A stretch of 38,801 bases of DNA from JAVZJR01 sp964435235 (GCA_964435235.1 CAYSXZ010000003.1:1-38801); one strand, 5' to 3'. Positions 1 to 8,918 are shown, numbered from the stretch's first letter. Notes: generated by a model not told the origin, from the sequence alone. Program-made: numbers and translations.

Positions 1-257
1 GCAGAGGATAGACGAAAGGACACGGCCCTTTCGTTCTTGTTCTTTGATTCGTAAATAACCATGCCTGTTTTTTGGTTCAGGCTGCACATTCCGCCACTCC
101 ATTTCGCTGATAGCGTTGTTTGGATCGATTCTGCCAATGGAGAGTTAGGTCGAGCAGAGAAAGATCTTTGAGGCACGAATGAATTTAGTAGTAAAGTTGT
201 AGTGAGTGTAAAATAAGCAAGTGCACGCTTTATAGAAAAGCATTCTTTTCTGTGCAA
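1..257 (-). CDS. Partial secreted protein, N-terminal part only
   Basis: An 85-codon frame without stops runs off the left edge of the window. I place the start at the TTG at 257 because a strong GGAGGAG Shine-Dalgarno (263-269) lies about 7 bases upstream; an ATG at 261 is in another frame that stops early. The protein begins with a short basic stretch (HRKECFSIKR), then a hydrophobic segment of about 20 residues ending before SFSARP, so it is probably exported or a membrane anchor. Further on it has the string KWSGGMC, which resembles SWSGGRC in the lipoprotein-like gene at 1354, suggesting the two could be distant paralogues. A TATA-like sequence at 304-313 (minus strand GTTTTATAAC) is suitably placed. 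Function unknown. Confidence 0.55.
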   Translation of the reverse strand, partial: MHRKECFSIKRALAYFTLTTTLLLNSFVPQRSFSARPNSPLAESIQTTLSAKWSGGMCSLNQKTGMVIYESKNKNERAVSFRLSS

Positions 258-545
258 ACATATCTCCTCCCATATGTGTTGGATGGTATACTATTGCGAA
301 ATAGTTATAAAACTATCTCGTCCACCGTAGAAAGGAGTAAAAACAATTATCGATATAGATTAGACGGTGATAATCTCCTGGAGAGATTACAACCAGGCTC
401 AACGAGCTGGTGAAGGAGATCACTACCTGTTGCTGGCCAGGAATTATCGAAGAGTACTGCTGCAAGGTCTAGTTTTATATACCCTTTTGTTCATAGTTAT
501 AAATGCTGAGTGGTAGTGATGTAGAAAAAAAATGAAGGTGAGCAT
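258..545. other. Intergenic region with possible structured RNA and promoters
   Basis: No convincing gene is seen in these 288 bases. The middle (366-424) can fold: GTGA (367-370) plus TCTCC (374-378) pair with GGAGA (415-419) plus TCAC (420-423) around a TAA bulge, enclosing CCAG-CTC/GAG-CTGG (393-400 with 404-410) with an AAC loop. The same stretch has two short open frames, one of about 49 codons from a GTG near 367 and one of about 33 codons ending TAG at 470, neither with a good start. ATAGTTATAAA occurs at 301-311 and again at about 494-504. TATA-like TTTTATATAC at 472-481 probably serves the gene at 546. It could be a small RNA, a 5' leader or a decayed gene. Confidence 0.35.
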
Positions 546-1370
546 ATGGGGCAGGCCATGAAGAATATAGAAGCGGCTGTTGAAAAAAGAATGAGCCCAA
601 AGGAAATGCAAACCCTGCATGATGAGAACAAAAAAGCGATAATGAAAAGTCTTGAGACTTTTTTTGGAAAGAGAATGGCAAACGAGATATATGCAAGATA
701 CGAGAAGATAATGAAAGAGTATTGGATGAAAGGAAAGGAAGGAGAGTACCAGCCATACAGATGGAGAAAAAGTATGATAGAACCAAGCGCTGCGATCGAT
801 TTTGATGAGCAAAAAGAGAAGGTAAGAGAATCCCTCATAAACGAAATTGCAATCATGTTAGCAAATCGTACTGTTGTGATAGTGGAAGGAAAACCGATCA
901 AAAATTTTAGTCAGATCTATATTCCGCCAAAATATCTTTCCTACCTGCTTGAGGAGAGCGGAAGTCCTGCAAGTCCAACCCTGAAATACTTTATAAACCA
1001 GTATCTCGATAACATGCAATACGTTGCTGAGATTGCAAAGATTGCAGAGGATAAACAAAGAGTAGCGAACAAGAAATTCCACGTTTCTTATGTAACTTCA
1101 AAAGGAGAAGAAAAGGAAGGGTACCTGTTTTTTCTAGATGGTTTGACATATAAGGAAGCGGCCGTGCTCACAAATAAAGAGGAAAGCAAAAAATTCCTGA
1201 CAGACCAGAAGTACATGAATACGTACAAACTCTACACCTCTTTTGATTGCGGGCCAACTTCCGAAATACCAGGTGCTCCTCTAGCATTCAAGGACGCAAA
1301 GAAGATCATAGTAACGCGAATAATTTCAATAATAGAAGAAGAGGGAGAGAAGATTGCCGCCAATAAATAG
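546..1370 (+). CDS. Hypothetical protein, 274 aa
   Basis: I do not recognise this family. It is a hydrophilic, lysine- and glutamate-rich, probably cytoplasmic and largely helical protein with no signal peptide, membrane segment or known catalytic motif. The N-terminal third (about residues 1-60) looks like a charged helix; the middle contains an IYIPPKYLSYLLEE segment. The ATG at 546 has a GAAGGTGAG ribosome site a few bases upstream and TATA-like sequences at 472-481 and 496-504. The C-terminal end overlaps the following lipoprotein-like gene by 17 bases, so the two are probably co-transcribed and translationally coupled. Confidence 0.7.
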   Translation: MGQAMKNIEAAVEKRMSPKEMQTLHDENKKAIMKSLETFFGKRMANEIYARYEKIMKEYWMKGKEGEYQPYRWRKSMIEPSAAIDFDEQKEKVRESLINEIAIMLANRTVVIVEGKPIKNFSQIYIPPKYLSYLLEESGSPASPTLKYFINQYLDNMQYVAEIAKIAEDKQRVANKKFHVSYVTSKGEEKEGYLFFLDGLTYKEAAVLTNKEESKKFLTDQKYMNTYKLYTSFDCGPTSEIPGAPLAFKDAKKIIVTRIISIIEEEGEKIAANK

Positions 1371-2202
1371 GATGAGGTATATCGCCGGTGCTGTTGCGCT
1401 TTCGGCATTTCTTTACTGCAGCTGCAGCGGTTTGAAAGAGCCTCTTGCAGAGAAGCCACGCTCTTCTGTGCAAATCCAAAATAAAATCCAGAGCGTTCAG
1501 AAGAAAGAGATCGTTGTAGAAAAGAAAGAGGAGAAACCTAAGGCGATGGTTGCAGCTGATAACATACTCGAGGATTCCTGGTCAGGGGGAAGATGCATAA
1601 TGAAAGACGGTATTCTTCGAATAACAAAAAACAATCACATAGCATATCTGAAGTTGCCAAAGTACATAGAATGGAAGCATCTCTTTTGCTCGGAAAAACG
1701 CACCATGCTTGTAGCGAACGATTGTGTGTTTCATGGAGGCAGTCCAGAAAACTTTTATGAGGCTAGCATAACTCACGCTTCCATTATTATTTGGAGGATA
1801 ATGACCCTCAATACCAGCAATCCAGAAATAGAGAAGGACGAACCCTCTATAGGAAAATTAAAATACGCTACATTAGACAAGGAGCACGATACCTTTATTG
1901 CAGTAGGAGAAAATGGTGCGAGGGTAGCCACGCTTGACAGGTATCCATACAGTGTCTACATAATGTTCGAAGGGAAGCCAGTAAAACCAGATGCAAGGGT
2001 ATTCTTCGAGGTGAAACAGGGATATTTTATCCTTGGAAGGGAAGGGGACAGGAGATATGCAGTTGGAAGCACAAAAACAGGCAGATTTATATGGAGCGGT
2101 ATAGGGGAACAAATCAAATCCCTTAAGCTTATCTCGTCCTACGCCGACATCCCAAAGGTGCGCATCAACAATAAGGTTATGGAATATTACTGGGAGCCAT
2201 AA
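1354..2202 (+). CDS. Putative secreted lipoprotein, 282 aa
   Basis: The N-terminus has two basic residues, then a hydrophobic stretch (IAGAVALSAFLYC) followed by CSCSG, compatible with a lipobox-like cleavage at a cysteine, although the -3 to -1 residues are not ideal. After it comes a Lys/Glu-rich linker (about residues 30-70) typical of a tether, then a beta-rich domain starting around WSGGRC. I chose the TTG at 1354 because GAGGGAGAG lies just upstream inside the preceding gene; an ATG at 1372 has no clear ribosome site. Function unknown. The WSGG-x-C string is shared with the partial gene at the left edge. Confidence 0.65.
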   Translation: MPPINRMRYIAGAVALSAFLYCSCSGLKEPLAEKPRSSVQIQNKIQSVQKKEIVVEKKEEKPKAMVAADNILEDSWSGGRCIMKDGILRITKNNHIAYLKLPKYIEWKHLFCSEKRTMLVANDCVFHGGSPENFYEASITHASIIIWRIMTLNTSNPEIEKDEPSIGKLKYATLDKEHDTFIAVGENGARVATLDRYPYSVYIMFEGKPVKPDARVFFEVKQGYFILGREGDRRYAVGSTKTGRFIWSGIGEQIKSLKLISSYADIPKVRINNKVMEYYWEP

Positions 2203-2217
2203 TTCTGAATTGAAATA

Positions 2218-3396
2218 TCATAGAAATTCTTCATCAAAGATAAGAGCACCATTGTAAAAGACAGCCTTAATTTTCCCTTTCAGCTTTTTCCCTTCAAACG
2301 GACTCCATTTGCATTTTGTGTAGAGTTCCTCTCCCTTAACAACCCATTCTCTCTTCAAATCGAGTATTGCCATATTAGCCCTATACCCTTCTTCTATTTT
2401 CCCAATATTCTTCATACCAAAAATTCGCGCTGGATTTTCGCTCATGGCATGTACTATCCATTCTAACTTAAGTCTCCTTTCCCAATATGCCTGCAACATA
2501 ACGGCAAGGGATGTCTCGAGGCCAGGAAAGCCGTGCGCGCCCTTTTCCTTATCCTCAAGCGTATGCGGGGCGTGGTCCGTCGCGATGCAATCTATGCTGT
2601 TTATCTCTTCCCATAATTCTTTTCTCGTCTCCTCTTCTCTCAAGTTCGGATAGACTGTTCCGAGATTGCCGAGTCTCTCGCTGTCCTTTTTTGATAGGAA
2701 GAGATAATGCGGTGCAGTCTCGATCGTAAGCGCATGCCCCTTTGCTACGACAACCTCTTCCCTTGCAGATGCGTGCGCTATATGGGACTTTCTTTTATAC
2801 CTCTCGCTCAACAAACCAACCATTTTGATATTATCGCACGTCTTTTCTATCTGCGCCGACTCGCTTCCCTCAGAAACCGATGCGTGAAAAACAAAATTCC
2901 CATCAAAGTTAGCAAGATGTTTCTCGAGAGAAGAGGGATCGCGAAGGTAGAGCTCACCAGTTGTTTTTCCAAGATAAATCTTCAACGATTTCGCACCAGA
3001 TTTCTTAACCTCTGCAAAGTTGTTGTCAGTTGCTCCGAAGTGAAACAGAACATCGCAGATTGCTTTTTCCTTTGCAAGCCTTATCTTTTCCAAAAATCGT
3101 TCTGCTGTGGTTGTTGGGATCTGGTTGTTCGGCATGTCGATAACAGTAGTAAAACCACCTGCAACTGCTGCCATAGTGCCGGTGCGAAAATCCTCCTTTT
3201 GCACCGCGCCTGGCTCTCGAAGATGGACGTGTGGATCTATCAATCCTGGAAGGACGAGCATTCCTTTCGCATCGTATTTTTCATCTCCTGAAAGGTTCCT
3301 CCCAACTCTTTTTATCATCCCATTGCTGATAAGAACATCTGCTTCGAAGAACCTTCCTTTGAAAAAGACCCTCCCGTTTTTTATTACAGTATCCAT
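2218..3396 (-). CDS. pyrC: Dihydroorotase
   Basis: Cyclises carbamoyl-aspartate to dihydroorotate in de novo pyrimidine synthesis. The 392-aa protein is an amidohydrolase with the DPHVHLREPG metal motif at residues 54-63 (H56, H58), a lysine in SLKIYLGKTTG (K139) as candidate carboxylated metal bridge, H171 in FHASVSEGSE, histidines in SHIAHAS (205-208), the late metal aspartate in ATDHAPHT (D274) and the GFPGLET substrate loop near 289. Length and motif order fit the archaeal/class I family. It starts 2 bases after the stop of the upstream TPR-AAA gene on the same strand, so the two are probably one transcript. No other pyrimidine gene is in the window. Confidence 0.95.
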   Translation of the reverse strand: MDTVIKNGRVFFKGRFFEADVLISNGMIKRVGRNLSGDEKYDAKGMLVLPGLIDPHVHLREPGAVQKEDFRTGTMAAVAGGFTTVIDMPNNQIPTTTAERFLEKIRLAKEKAICDVLFHFGATDNNFAEVKKSGAKSLKIYLGKTTGELYLRDPSSLEKHLANFDGNFVFHASVSEGSESAQIEKTCDNIKMVGLLSERYKRKSHIAHASAREEVVVAKGHALTIETAPHYLFLSKKDSERLGNLGTVYPNLREEETRKELWEEINSIDCIATDHAPHTLEDKEKGAHGFPGLETSLAVMLQAYWERRLKLEWIVHAMSENPARIFGMKNIGKIEEGYRANMAILDLKREWVVKGEELYTKCKWSPFEGKKLKGKIKAVFYNGALIFDEEFL

Positions 3397-3398
3397 AA

Positions 3399-5141
3399 CT
3401 ACACGATTCGCCTCTCTGTTATGAGCACAATTATCCTAAGCAACATTAGTGTGGACTCCTTTACAAGCCTATAGAACATCTTGTTATACCATTGGTTTTT
3501 CGCATTTATAGCGTTGAGCAAATCTCTAAACGCTTCTTTCTCACCAGGACCCATCTTGCTCTCTGTAACTTTCTTATGTTCCTTACCATCTATTATTGTT
3601 ATCTCTTCCTGTTTTCCTATCTGTTTTTTTGCCTGTTCATACCAGGGGGGAAGTGAAGAGCGCTTCTTTGCTATAGCAGAAACAAAATCCCCTAAGGATA
3701 TCGGTCTCTGTCTGATCTGCTTCTTTGCTAGCTCTTCTGCCTTCTCTTTCGGCATGCCGCTTTTTATAAGTTCTTCAGTCTTCTTTTGTATGCCGAAGAA
3801 AGCCTCCTTCCATGGAATTGTAGCGGCGTCATCAACTATTGCCTTAAGGTCAGAAGATGCGTAATGCATAGTGGCGAGTGCAAGAAGTTTAAATGGTATT
3901 AACGGAGCTAGAGGTCTTTTCGATGCGTGTAGCTTAAGGATTTCTGCACGGGATGAGAAATCTGGTTCTGGGATATATATCGTCTTGCTGAAACGCCCGC
4001 TTCTTCTAAGCGCTGGGTCTACATCCCACGGCGCGTTGGTTGCGGCAAGTACAAGTACATTCTCATTGTGCGCCTCGACACCGTCCATTTCGTAGAGAAG
4101 TTGATTAACAGCCATCCTCATATATTGCTGCCCTTCCTGTTGGTCTCTCCTTCCGCCGATTGCGTCTACCTCGTCAAAGAAAAGAATGCATGGCGTGTTC
4201 TTACGTGCAAGCTCGAAGACCTTGTGAATGTTCTTTTCTGTGTTACCAACATACATATCCAAAAGGTCGGATAACTTTGCGTTTATAAAACCAGATTTAC
4301 ATTCTCCAGCAGCTGCTTTTACTATGAAAGTTTTCCCACATCCCGGTGGTCCATACATAAGTATTCCTGTTCCTCCAAGCTTTCCGTATTTCCTCGCTAG
4401 CTCAGGGTTCATCATCGGATAGACTATCGCTTCTCTAATCTCTTCCTTCATTTTTTTCATGCCTGCAACATCATCGAAAGACATGTTTGGCTTTTGGAGC
4501 ATTCTTATATCAGCGCCAGCAGCACCTCCCTCCCCCTTTCCTTCCTGCTCTTTTTTTGCCTTTGCACCCTCCAGGTGAGTTTTTGCTTCGGTAAGTTGAG
4601 GATTAAGCTCTAATGCCTTCTCGTAATCGGTGATTGCATTCGTTATCTCTCCAGCATACTCTCTTGCAAGCCCTCTAAGATGGTATGCTTCTGCGAAGTC
4701 AGGTTTAAGCTCTATTACCTTTGAAAAATCTTCAATTGCCTTCTCATACTCTTCTATGGATGCGTAGGAAAGCCCGCGATTATAGAATGCTTTGAGATAG
4801 TTTGGATTTAAACTTATGGCCTTATCATAATCCCTTATCGCACTCTGAAAATCCTGTTTTCTGTAATACGCATCGCCGCGATTATTGTATATTATTGGAT
4901 TGTGAGGGTCGAGTTCTATAGCTTTTGTGTAATCAGCGACAGACTTATCGAAATTCTTCAGCTGATAATAGCTAAGTGCTCTGTTAAAATACGCTTCTGA
5001 AAATACTGGATTAAGAAGGATGGCCATGTTGTAATTTTCTATCGCTCGGTCGTAGTCTCCCTTTTCGTAATAATCATTACCTAGTTCATAGTACGTTCTC
5101 GCATCTGTTGGACTTGGCTTTTTTGCTACCATACTACTCAC
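3399..5141 (-). CDS. TPR-repeat AAA+ ATPase
   Basis: A 580-aa fusion of five tandem 34-residue TPR repeats (about residues 15-184) to a single AAA domain of the VPS4/katanin/CDC48 type. The AAA part shows Walker A GPPGCGKT (264-271), Walker B ILFFDEVD (319-326), and the second region of homology with NAPWDVDPALRRSGRF (369-384) including two candidate arginine fingers. A glycine- and lysine-rich linker (about 195-212) separates the halves. The C-terminal tail (about 550-580) is more hydrophobic and basic. The TPRs probably choose a protein client and the ATPase remodels it; the client is unknown. The start could be the ATG at 5141 or the one three codons later. It lies directly upstream of pyrC. 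Confidence 0.88.
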   Translation of the reverse strand: MSSMVAKKPSPTDARTYYELGNDYYEKGDYDRAIENYNMAILLNPVFSEAYFNRALSYYQLKNFDKSVADYTKAIELDPHNPIIYNNRGDAYYRKQDFQSAIRDYDKAISLNPNYLKAFYNRGLSYASIEEYEKAIEDFSKVIELKPDFAEAYHLRGLAREYAGEITNAITDYEKALELNPQLTEAKTHLEGAKAKKEQEGKGEGGAAGADIRMLQKPNMSFDDVAGMKKMKEEIREAIVYPMMNPELARKYGKLGGTGILMYGPPGCGKTFIVKAAAGECKSGFINAKLSDLLDMYVGNTEKNIHKVFELARKNTPCILFFDEVDAIGGRRDQQEGQQYMRMAVNQLLYEMDGVEAHNENVLVLAATNAPWDVDPALRRSGRFSKTIYIPEPDFSSRAEILKLHASKRPLAPLIPFKLLALATMHYASSDLKAIVDDAATIPWKEAFFGIQKKTEELIKSGMPKEKAEELAKKQIRQRPISLGDFVSAIAKKRSSLPPWYEQAKKQIGKQEEITIIDGKEHKKVTESKMGPGEKEAFRDLLNAINAKNQWYNKMFYRLVKESTLMLLRIIVLITERRIV

Positions 5142-5228
5142 ATTTATTTATTTCTTTTTTATTTATTTTCTTTCGTCTAAAACATCAACATTAACGGTAA
5201 TAAAATAAACGTAGTGTGATTTAAAAGG

Positions 5229-6452
5229 TTATAGCCCAAAGCTTATGGATTCTTCTATTCTAAGCAATTGATTATATTTTGCCGTTCTTTCCCCTCTCGC
5301 TGGGGCGCCTGCTTTTATTTGTCCAGCGTTTATTCCGACAGCCAGGTCTGCTATGAAAGAATCTTCAGTTTCTCCGGAGCGATGGCTTACAACAATGTTT
5401 AGGTTATTTTTTTTGCAGAAGTCCGCTGCCTCAAGTGCTTCAGAAACAGTTCCAACCTGATTCACTTTTAGAAGCAATGCGGTTACGGAGTCATGCTCTA
5501 CAGCCTTTCTTATTCTTGATATGTTTGTTACTAGAAGATCATCACCTACTATTTGTACCCTTCCTTTTAGCCTTTTTTTTAATGCTGCAAATGCATCAAA
5601 ATCCTCTTCGTTAAATGGGTCTTCTATACTTACTAATTTGTTATAGGCATTTGCAAGTTCAACATAGAAATCAAGCATTTCTCCGCCACTCATCTTTTTG
5701 CCGTCTATAAAATACACGTCATCATTGTAAAACGAACTTGCTGCTGCGTCTATCGCAAGATTGCATCTGCCACCATATCCAGCTTCTTCTATCGCACGAA
5801 TTATTTCATCGAGCGCATCACGAGTGTTCTCCAAGTTCGGCGCATACCCCCCCTCATCCCCAACATTCCTCGCTCCAGGTCCAAATTTTGAGGAGAGACG
5901 TCCCCCAAGAACGTGATATATTTCGCTGGCCATCCTAAGCCTTTCTGCAAATTTATCTGCATCAGGTATTATCATGAATTCCTGAATAGAGAGTTTATTC
6001 CCTGCGTGCTTCCCTCCATTGATTATATTGAACATAGCCTTTGGAAGGGTTTTTCCTCCGAGATATTCGTACAAAGGCATGCCGGCTGCAGCAGCAGCTG
6101 CTCTGTAAACGGCCATTGAGGTCGCAACTATCGCATTCGCACCTAGTCTGCTTTTATCCTTTGTACCATCTAACTCTCGAATTTTTAGGTCTATACTTTG
6201 TGGATCTGTTACATCCATTCCAATTATGGCCGGGGCGATGATGTCGTTTACATTCTCTATCGCTTTAGTTACCCCCATTCCTCTATATCTCTTCCCGCCA
6301 TCACGCAGTTCTAGCGCTTCGTGCGTTCCTGTAGATGCCCCACTTGGCGCTGCGGCGCTTCCTATATAACTACCTGCGATTATGTCCACTTCGACTGTCG
6401 GATTGCCCCGCGAATCCAATATTTCTCTTGCGAGTAGACTGATAATCTTCAT
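5229..6452 (-). CDS. eno: Enolase (phosphopyruvate hydratase)
   Basis: Interconverts 2-phosphoglycerate and phosphoenolpyruvate in glycolysis and gluconeogenesis. With the start at 6452 it is 407 aa, and every catalytic residue is visible: E200 in GDEGGYAPN, metal ligands D235, E277 (SIEDP) and D304 (VGDDLLVTN), K329 in KVNQVGT, H357 in SHRSGETED and K380. A longer reading frame begins 11 codons upstream, but the family starts at MKIISLLAREILDSRGNP, and that ATG is preceded by GAGTTGAT, a weak ribosome site. It is transcribed away from the sugar nucleotidylyltransferase across a 71-bp gap. Confidence 0.96.
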   Translation of the reverse strand: MKIISLLAREILDSRGNPTVEVDIIAGSYIGSAAAPSGASTGTHEALELRDGGKRYRGMGVTKAIENVNDIIAPAIIGMDVTDPQSIDLKIRELDGTKDKSRLGANAIVATSMAVYRAAAAAAGMPLYEYLGGKTLPKAMFNIINGGKHAGNKLSIQEFMIIPDADKFAERLRMASEIYHVLGGRLSSKFGPGARNVGDEGGYAPNLENTRDALDEIIRAIEEAGYGGRCNLAIDAAASSFYNDDVYFIDGKKMSGGEMLDFYVELANAYNKLVSIEDPFNEEDFDAFAALKKRLKGRVQIVGDDLLVTNISRIRKAVEHDSVTALLLKVNQVGTVSEALEAADFCKKNNLNIVVSHRSGETEDSFIADLAVGINAGQIKAGAPARGERTAKYNQLLRIEESISFGL

Positions 6453-6523
6453 AAAATCAACTCGAAAACAATTTGAATAAAGCATGACAAATTTTAATAA
6501 TTTACCCTAAGCAAATAATAACA

Positions 6524-7762
6524 ATGAAAGCGGTTGTAATGGCGGCTGGAGAGGGGACCAGAATGAGGCCCCTTACGGAAACTAGACCAAAGGTAATGCT
6601 GCCAGTCGCAGGAAAACCAATTCTAGAACACGTGCTCGTGGCGTTGCGAGATGCTGGGATAAATGAAGCCATAATCGTGGTCCGCTACAAAAAGGATAAA
6701 ATAATAGAATATTTTAAGACGAGAGAGAGCGAGCTCGGGATGAAACTTACTTTTATCGAACAGGGAAGTGAAAATGGCACTGCAGCAGCTATTCTCACAG
6801 CTGAAAATGAGATAAGCGAGACATTCGTAGCTATTGCAGGAGACATAATAACCGAAAGCGAAAATATCCGTCAGGTAATAAACGAACACGACGGAGCGAT
6901 TACGCTTGCAGTGAAGAAAGTTAGGAATCCGCGCGAGTACGGAATCGTGGAAGTGACTAATGGTAAGGTAAGCCTCTTTCAGGAGAAGCCAGAGAACCCC
7001 AAAACAGAACTCGCGAACCTTTCCATCTACTGTATGGAACCATCTGTTTTCAATGAAATAAGATCACTCAAAAAATCTGTAAGGGGAGAATACGAGATAA
7101 TTGATTTATTTGTTGGGGCCAAAGCAGTAGAGGTAAAAGGATACTGGCTCGACATGTGCTATCCATGGCACCTTCTTGACGCAAACGAGTATCTCCTATC
7201 CAGAATGGAAGCAAAAACAGGAGACATAGAAAACTCTACAATTGCTGGCAAGGTTGTGATGGAGAAAGGCGCGAAGATAATAAACAGTTATATTGAAGGA
7301 AATGTCTATATCGGAGAGAATAGCATAATAGGACCACATGCCTATATAAGAGGACCAAGCTCGATAGGGAAAAACTGCCATATTTCAGGCGCAACAACAG
7401 TGAAGGAGAGTATAATATTTGATAATGTAAATGCGAAACATCTCTCTTACATAGGGGATAGTATAGTAGGAGAGGGTGTGAATTTTGGCTCAGGAACACA
7501 AATTGCAAACTTTAGATTCGACGAAAGCATCGTGAACGTTCTTACAGAAAAGGGATGGGTGAATACAGGAAGAAGGAAATTTGGAGCCGTCATAGGCGAC
7601 CATGTCAAGTTCGGGGTGCTATCAGCAACAATGCCTGGAAAAATGATAGGCCCGAGATGCTGGATAAATTCCGGGGTTGTCGTGAATACGAATATAGGTG
7701 CAGATAGCCATGTATACGCGAAACAGAATCTTGTCGTAAGAAAGCAGGGAACGCAAGGCTGA
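6524..7762 (+). CDS. Bifunctional sugar-1-phosphate nucleotidylyltransferase / hexapeptide acyltransferase
   Basis: The 412-aa protein combines an N-terminal nucleotidyltransferase domain (about 1-225), with AAGEGTRMRPLTETRPKVML near residue 7 and a metal-site aspartate in AGDIIT, and a C-terminal left-handed beta-helix (about 235-400) built from hexapeptide repeats such as VYIGENSIIG. This architecture matches archaeal enzymes that make UDP-GlcNAc from glucosamine-1-phosphate, or the related glucose-1-phosphate thymidylyltransferases; exact substrate cannot be read here. It would supply nucleotide sugars for surface glycans, fitting the many glycosylation sequons in the 25-30 kb proteins. 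A TATA-like stretch lies about 25 bases before the ATG and there is no Shine-Dalgarno, so the transcript is probably leaderless. Confidence 0.9.
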   Translation: MKAVVMAAGEGTRMRPLTETRPKVMLPVAGKPILEHVLVALRDAGINEAIIVVRYKKDKIIEYFKTRESELGMKLTFIEQGSENGTAAAILTAENEISETFVAIAGDIITESENIRQVINEHDGAITLAVKKVRNPREYGIVEVTNGKVSLFQEKPENPKTELANLSIYCMEPSVFNEIRSLKKSVRGEYEIIDLFVGAKAVEVKGYWLDMCYPWHLLDANEYLLSRMEAKTGDIENSTIAGKVVMEKGAKIINSYIEGNVYIGENSIIGPHAYIRGPSSIGKNCHISGATTVKESIIFDNVNAKHLSYIGDSIVGEGVNFGSGTQIANFRFDESIVNVLTEKGWVNTGRRKFGAVIGDHVKFGVLSATMPGKMIGPRCWINSGVVVNTNIGADSHVYAKQNLVVRKQGTQG

Positions 7763-7763
7763 T

Positions 7764-8231
7764 TTGTTGTATGTTATTGTTGGAATAGATGCCGGAATAA
7801 AAACTGGTTATGCCATTCTAAATCTTAAAGGAGAACTTATCGCATGCGGTGTTGAAAAGGAGGCAAGTCATGAGCGAATCGTCAAGATTATATCTGATGT
7901 GGGTACGCCTTCTGTAATCGCAACAGATGTTAATCCGCCCCCGAGATTTGTGAATAAAATAGCTGCAAGATTTAACGCTCCTCTATTTGTTCCGCAAAGA
8001 GTAATTTCTGTTGAAGAAAAGAAAGAGATAGGGCGCGGGATCGTTGATTCGCATGTGAGGGATGCTTATGCAGCAGCCGTGAAAGCGTATAGGCATTATG
8101 CAAACAGGCTTCGCCAAATAGATAATATGAACGTTGGTAGGAATGAGAAGGAGGAGATGAAACATCTTCTAATACGCGGAAAAGCAATAGGAAAAGAAGG
8201 AAAAAGTGCTAATACTTTGTTGTCTTTTTGA
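7764..8231 (+). CDS. Stand-alone DUF460 RNase H-fold domain protein
   Basis: The 155-aa protein matches the N-terminal domain of the archaeal DUF460 family, predicted to have an RNase H/RuvC-like fold. Seen motifs are VGIDAGIKTGYAIL near residue 6 (first acidic residue), VIATDVNPPPRFVNKIAARF in the middle, and a late HVRDAYAAAVKAYRHYANRL helix carrying a candidate metal-binding aspartate. Usual family members are several hundred residues with a long coiled-coil and C-terminal domain; here only the nuclease-like domain plus a short basic tail is present. TTG is the likely start (7764, or the TTG immediately after); the ATG at 7771 is out of frame. It follows the preceding gene by one base, so it is co-transcribed. 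Role unproven. Confidence 0.8.
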   Translation: MLYVIVGIDAGIKTGYAILNLKGELIACGVEKEASHERIVKIISDVGTPSVIATDVNPPPRFVNKIAARFNAPLFVPQRVISVEEKKEIGRGIVDSHVRDAYAAAVKAYRHYANRLRQIDNMNVGRNEKEEMKHLLIRGKAIGKEGKSANTLLSF

Positions 8232-8835
8232 ATGCGAAATAGAGCACCACTAATGCTATTACTCCAAGCACAAAGATTACTATTATAAGATTATCCAATG
8301 TTCCGCCAATTGTAGTTGTGGCTTCTTCTTTTCGACTAGGTAAGGAGGGCGGTATAAGAGAAACCTCTGAAGATATGTTTTGTTGTTGGCTTGGCCGAAT
8401 CTGTGGTTGTTCAGAAGGTTGCTGAGGCGGTTGCGGAATCGGTTGGACTGGCTCTTGTTGCTCCTCTGTTTTAATTCCTCCAGGGAATTCTTCTGGTGGT
8501 CTTTCTCCGCAGACGTTGTCGTCGAGGGTGCAGTAATTCGGCATCATAAGTTGCATGCATTCCGCTCCCATGTTTGTAGGCTGGTCAGGGGGGCAATCCA
8601 CAACTCGACCATCCGGTCTGTAGAAAGTGCTGCCCTTGCTTTTATCCTTCCAGACAACATCAACGGTATTCCCGAGGCAGATGTAAACACCAGCTACATC
8701 AGAACGGCCGCACATCTCCTCTGATTTTTCCTTTGCCCATTTCTCGCCTGCATCGCCAGAAATGATAAGCCCCCAGCTAAATGCGATAAGCAGGAGCAAA
8801 ACAAAAATACTTTTTGCACTCATGTTTGCATTCAT
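8209..8835 (-). CDS. Membrane-anchored extracellular protein with Pro/Gln-rich stalk
   Basis: A 208-aa protein starting at the ATG at 8835, chosen because GGTGAA sits just upstream; the longer open frame to 8934 runs over the upstream intergenic DNA. It has a signal segment (about residues 5-25, SIFVLLLLIAFSWGLII), a small cysteine-containing domain (about 30-110, with six cysteines that may form disulfides), a Pro/Gln-rich linker (about 120-160), and a C-terminal membrane helix (about 180-200) ending in a basic tail KKTTKY. This is the layout of a type I anchored surface protein. No enzymatic motif is seen. Its 3' end overlaps the convergent DUF460 gene by 23 bases. Confidence 0.75.
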   Translation of the reverse strand: MNANMSAKSIFVLLLLIAFSWGLIISGDAGEKWAKEKSEEMCGRSDVAGVYICLGNTVDVVWKDKSKGSTFYRPDGRVVDCPPDQPTNMGAECMQLMMPNYCTLDDNVCGERPPEEFPGGIKTEEQQEPVQPIPQPPQQPSEQPQIRPSQQQNISSEVSLIPPSLPSRKEEATTTIGGTLDNLIIVIFVLGVIALVVLYFAFKKTTKY

Positions 8836-8918
8836 GGTTTCACCACATAAATAAATGACGTGTATTGAATATAGTTTGATAAGAAATATAATGATATAGG
8901 TTAGACGACAATTAAAAA

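Noticed and set aside
6453..6485. Longer enolase start with 11 extra codons
   Set aside because: The extension is outside the conserved enolase start and the ATG at 6452 fits the family exactly.
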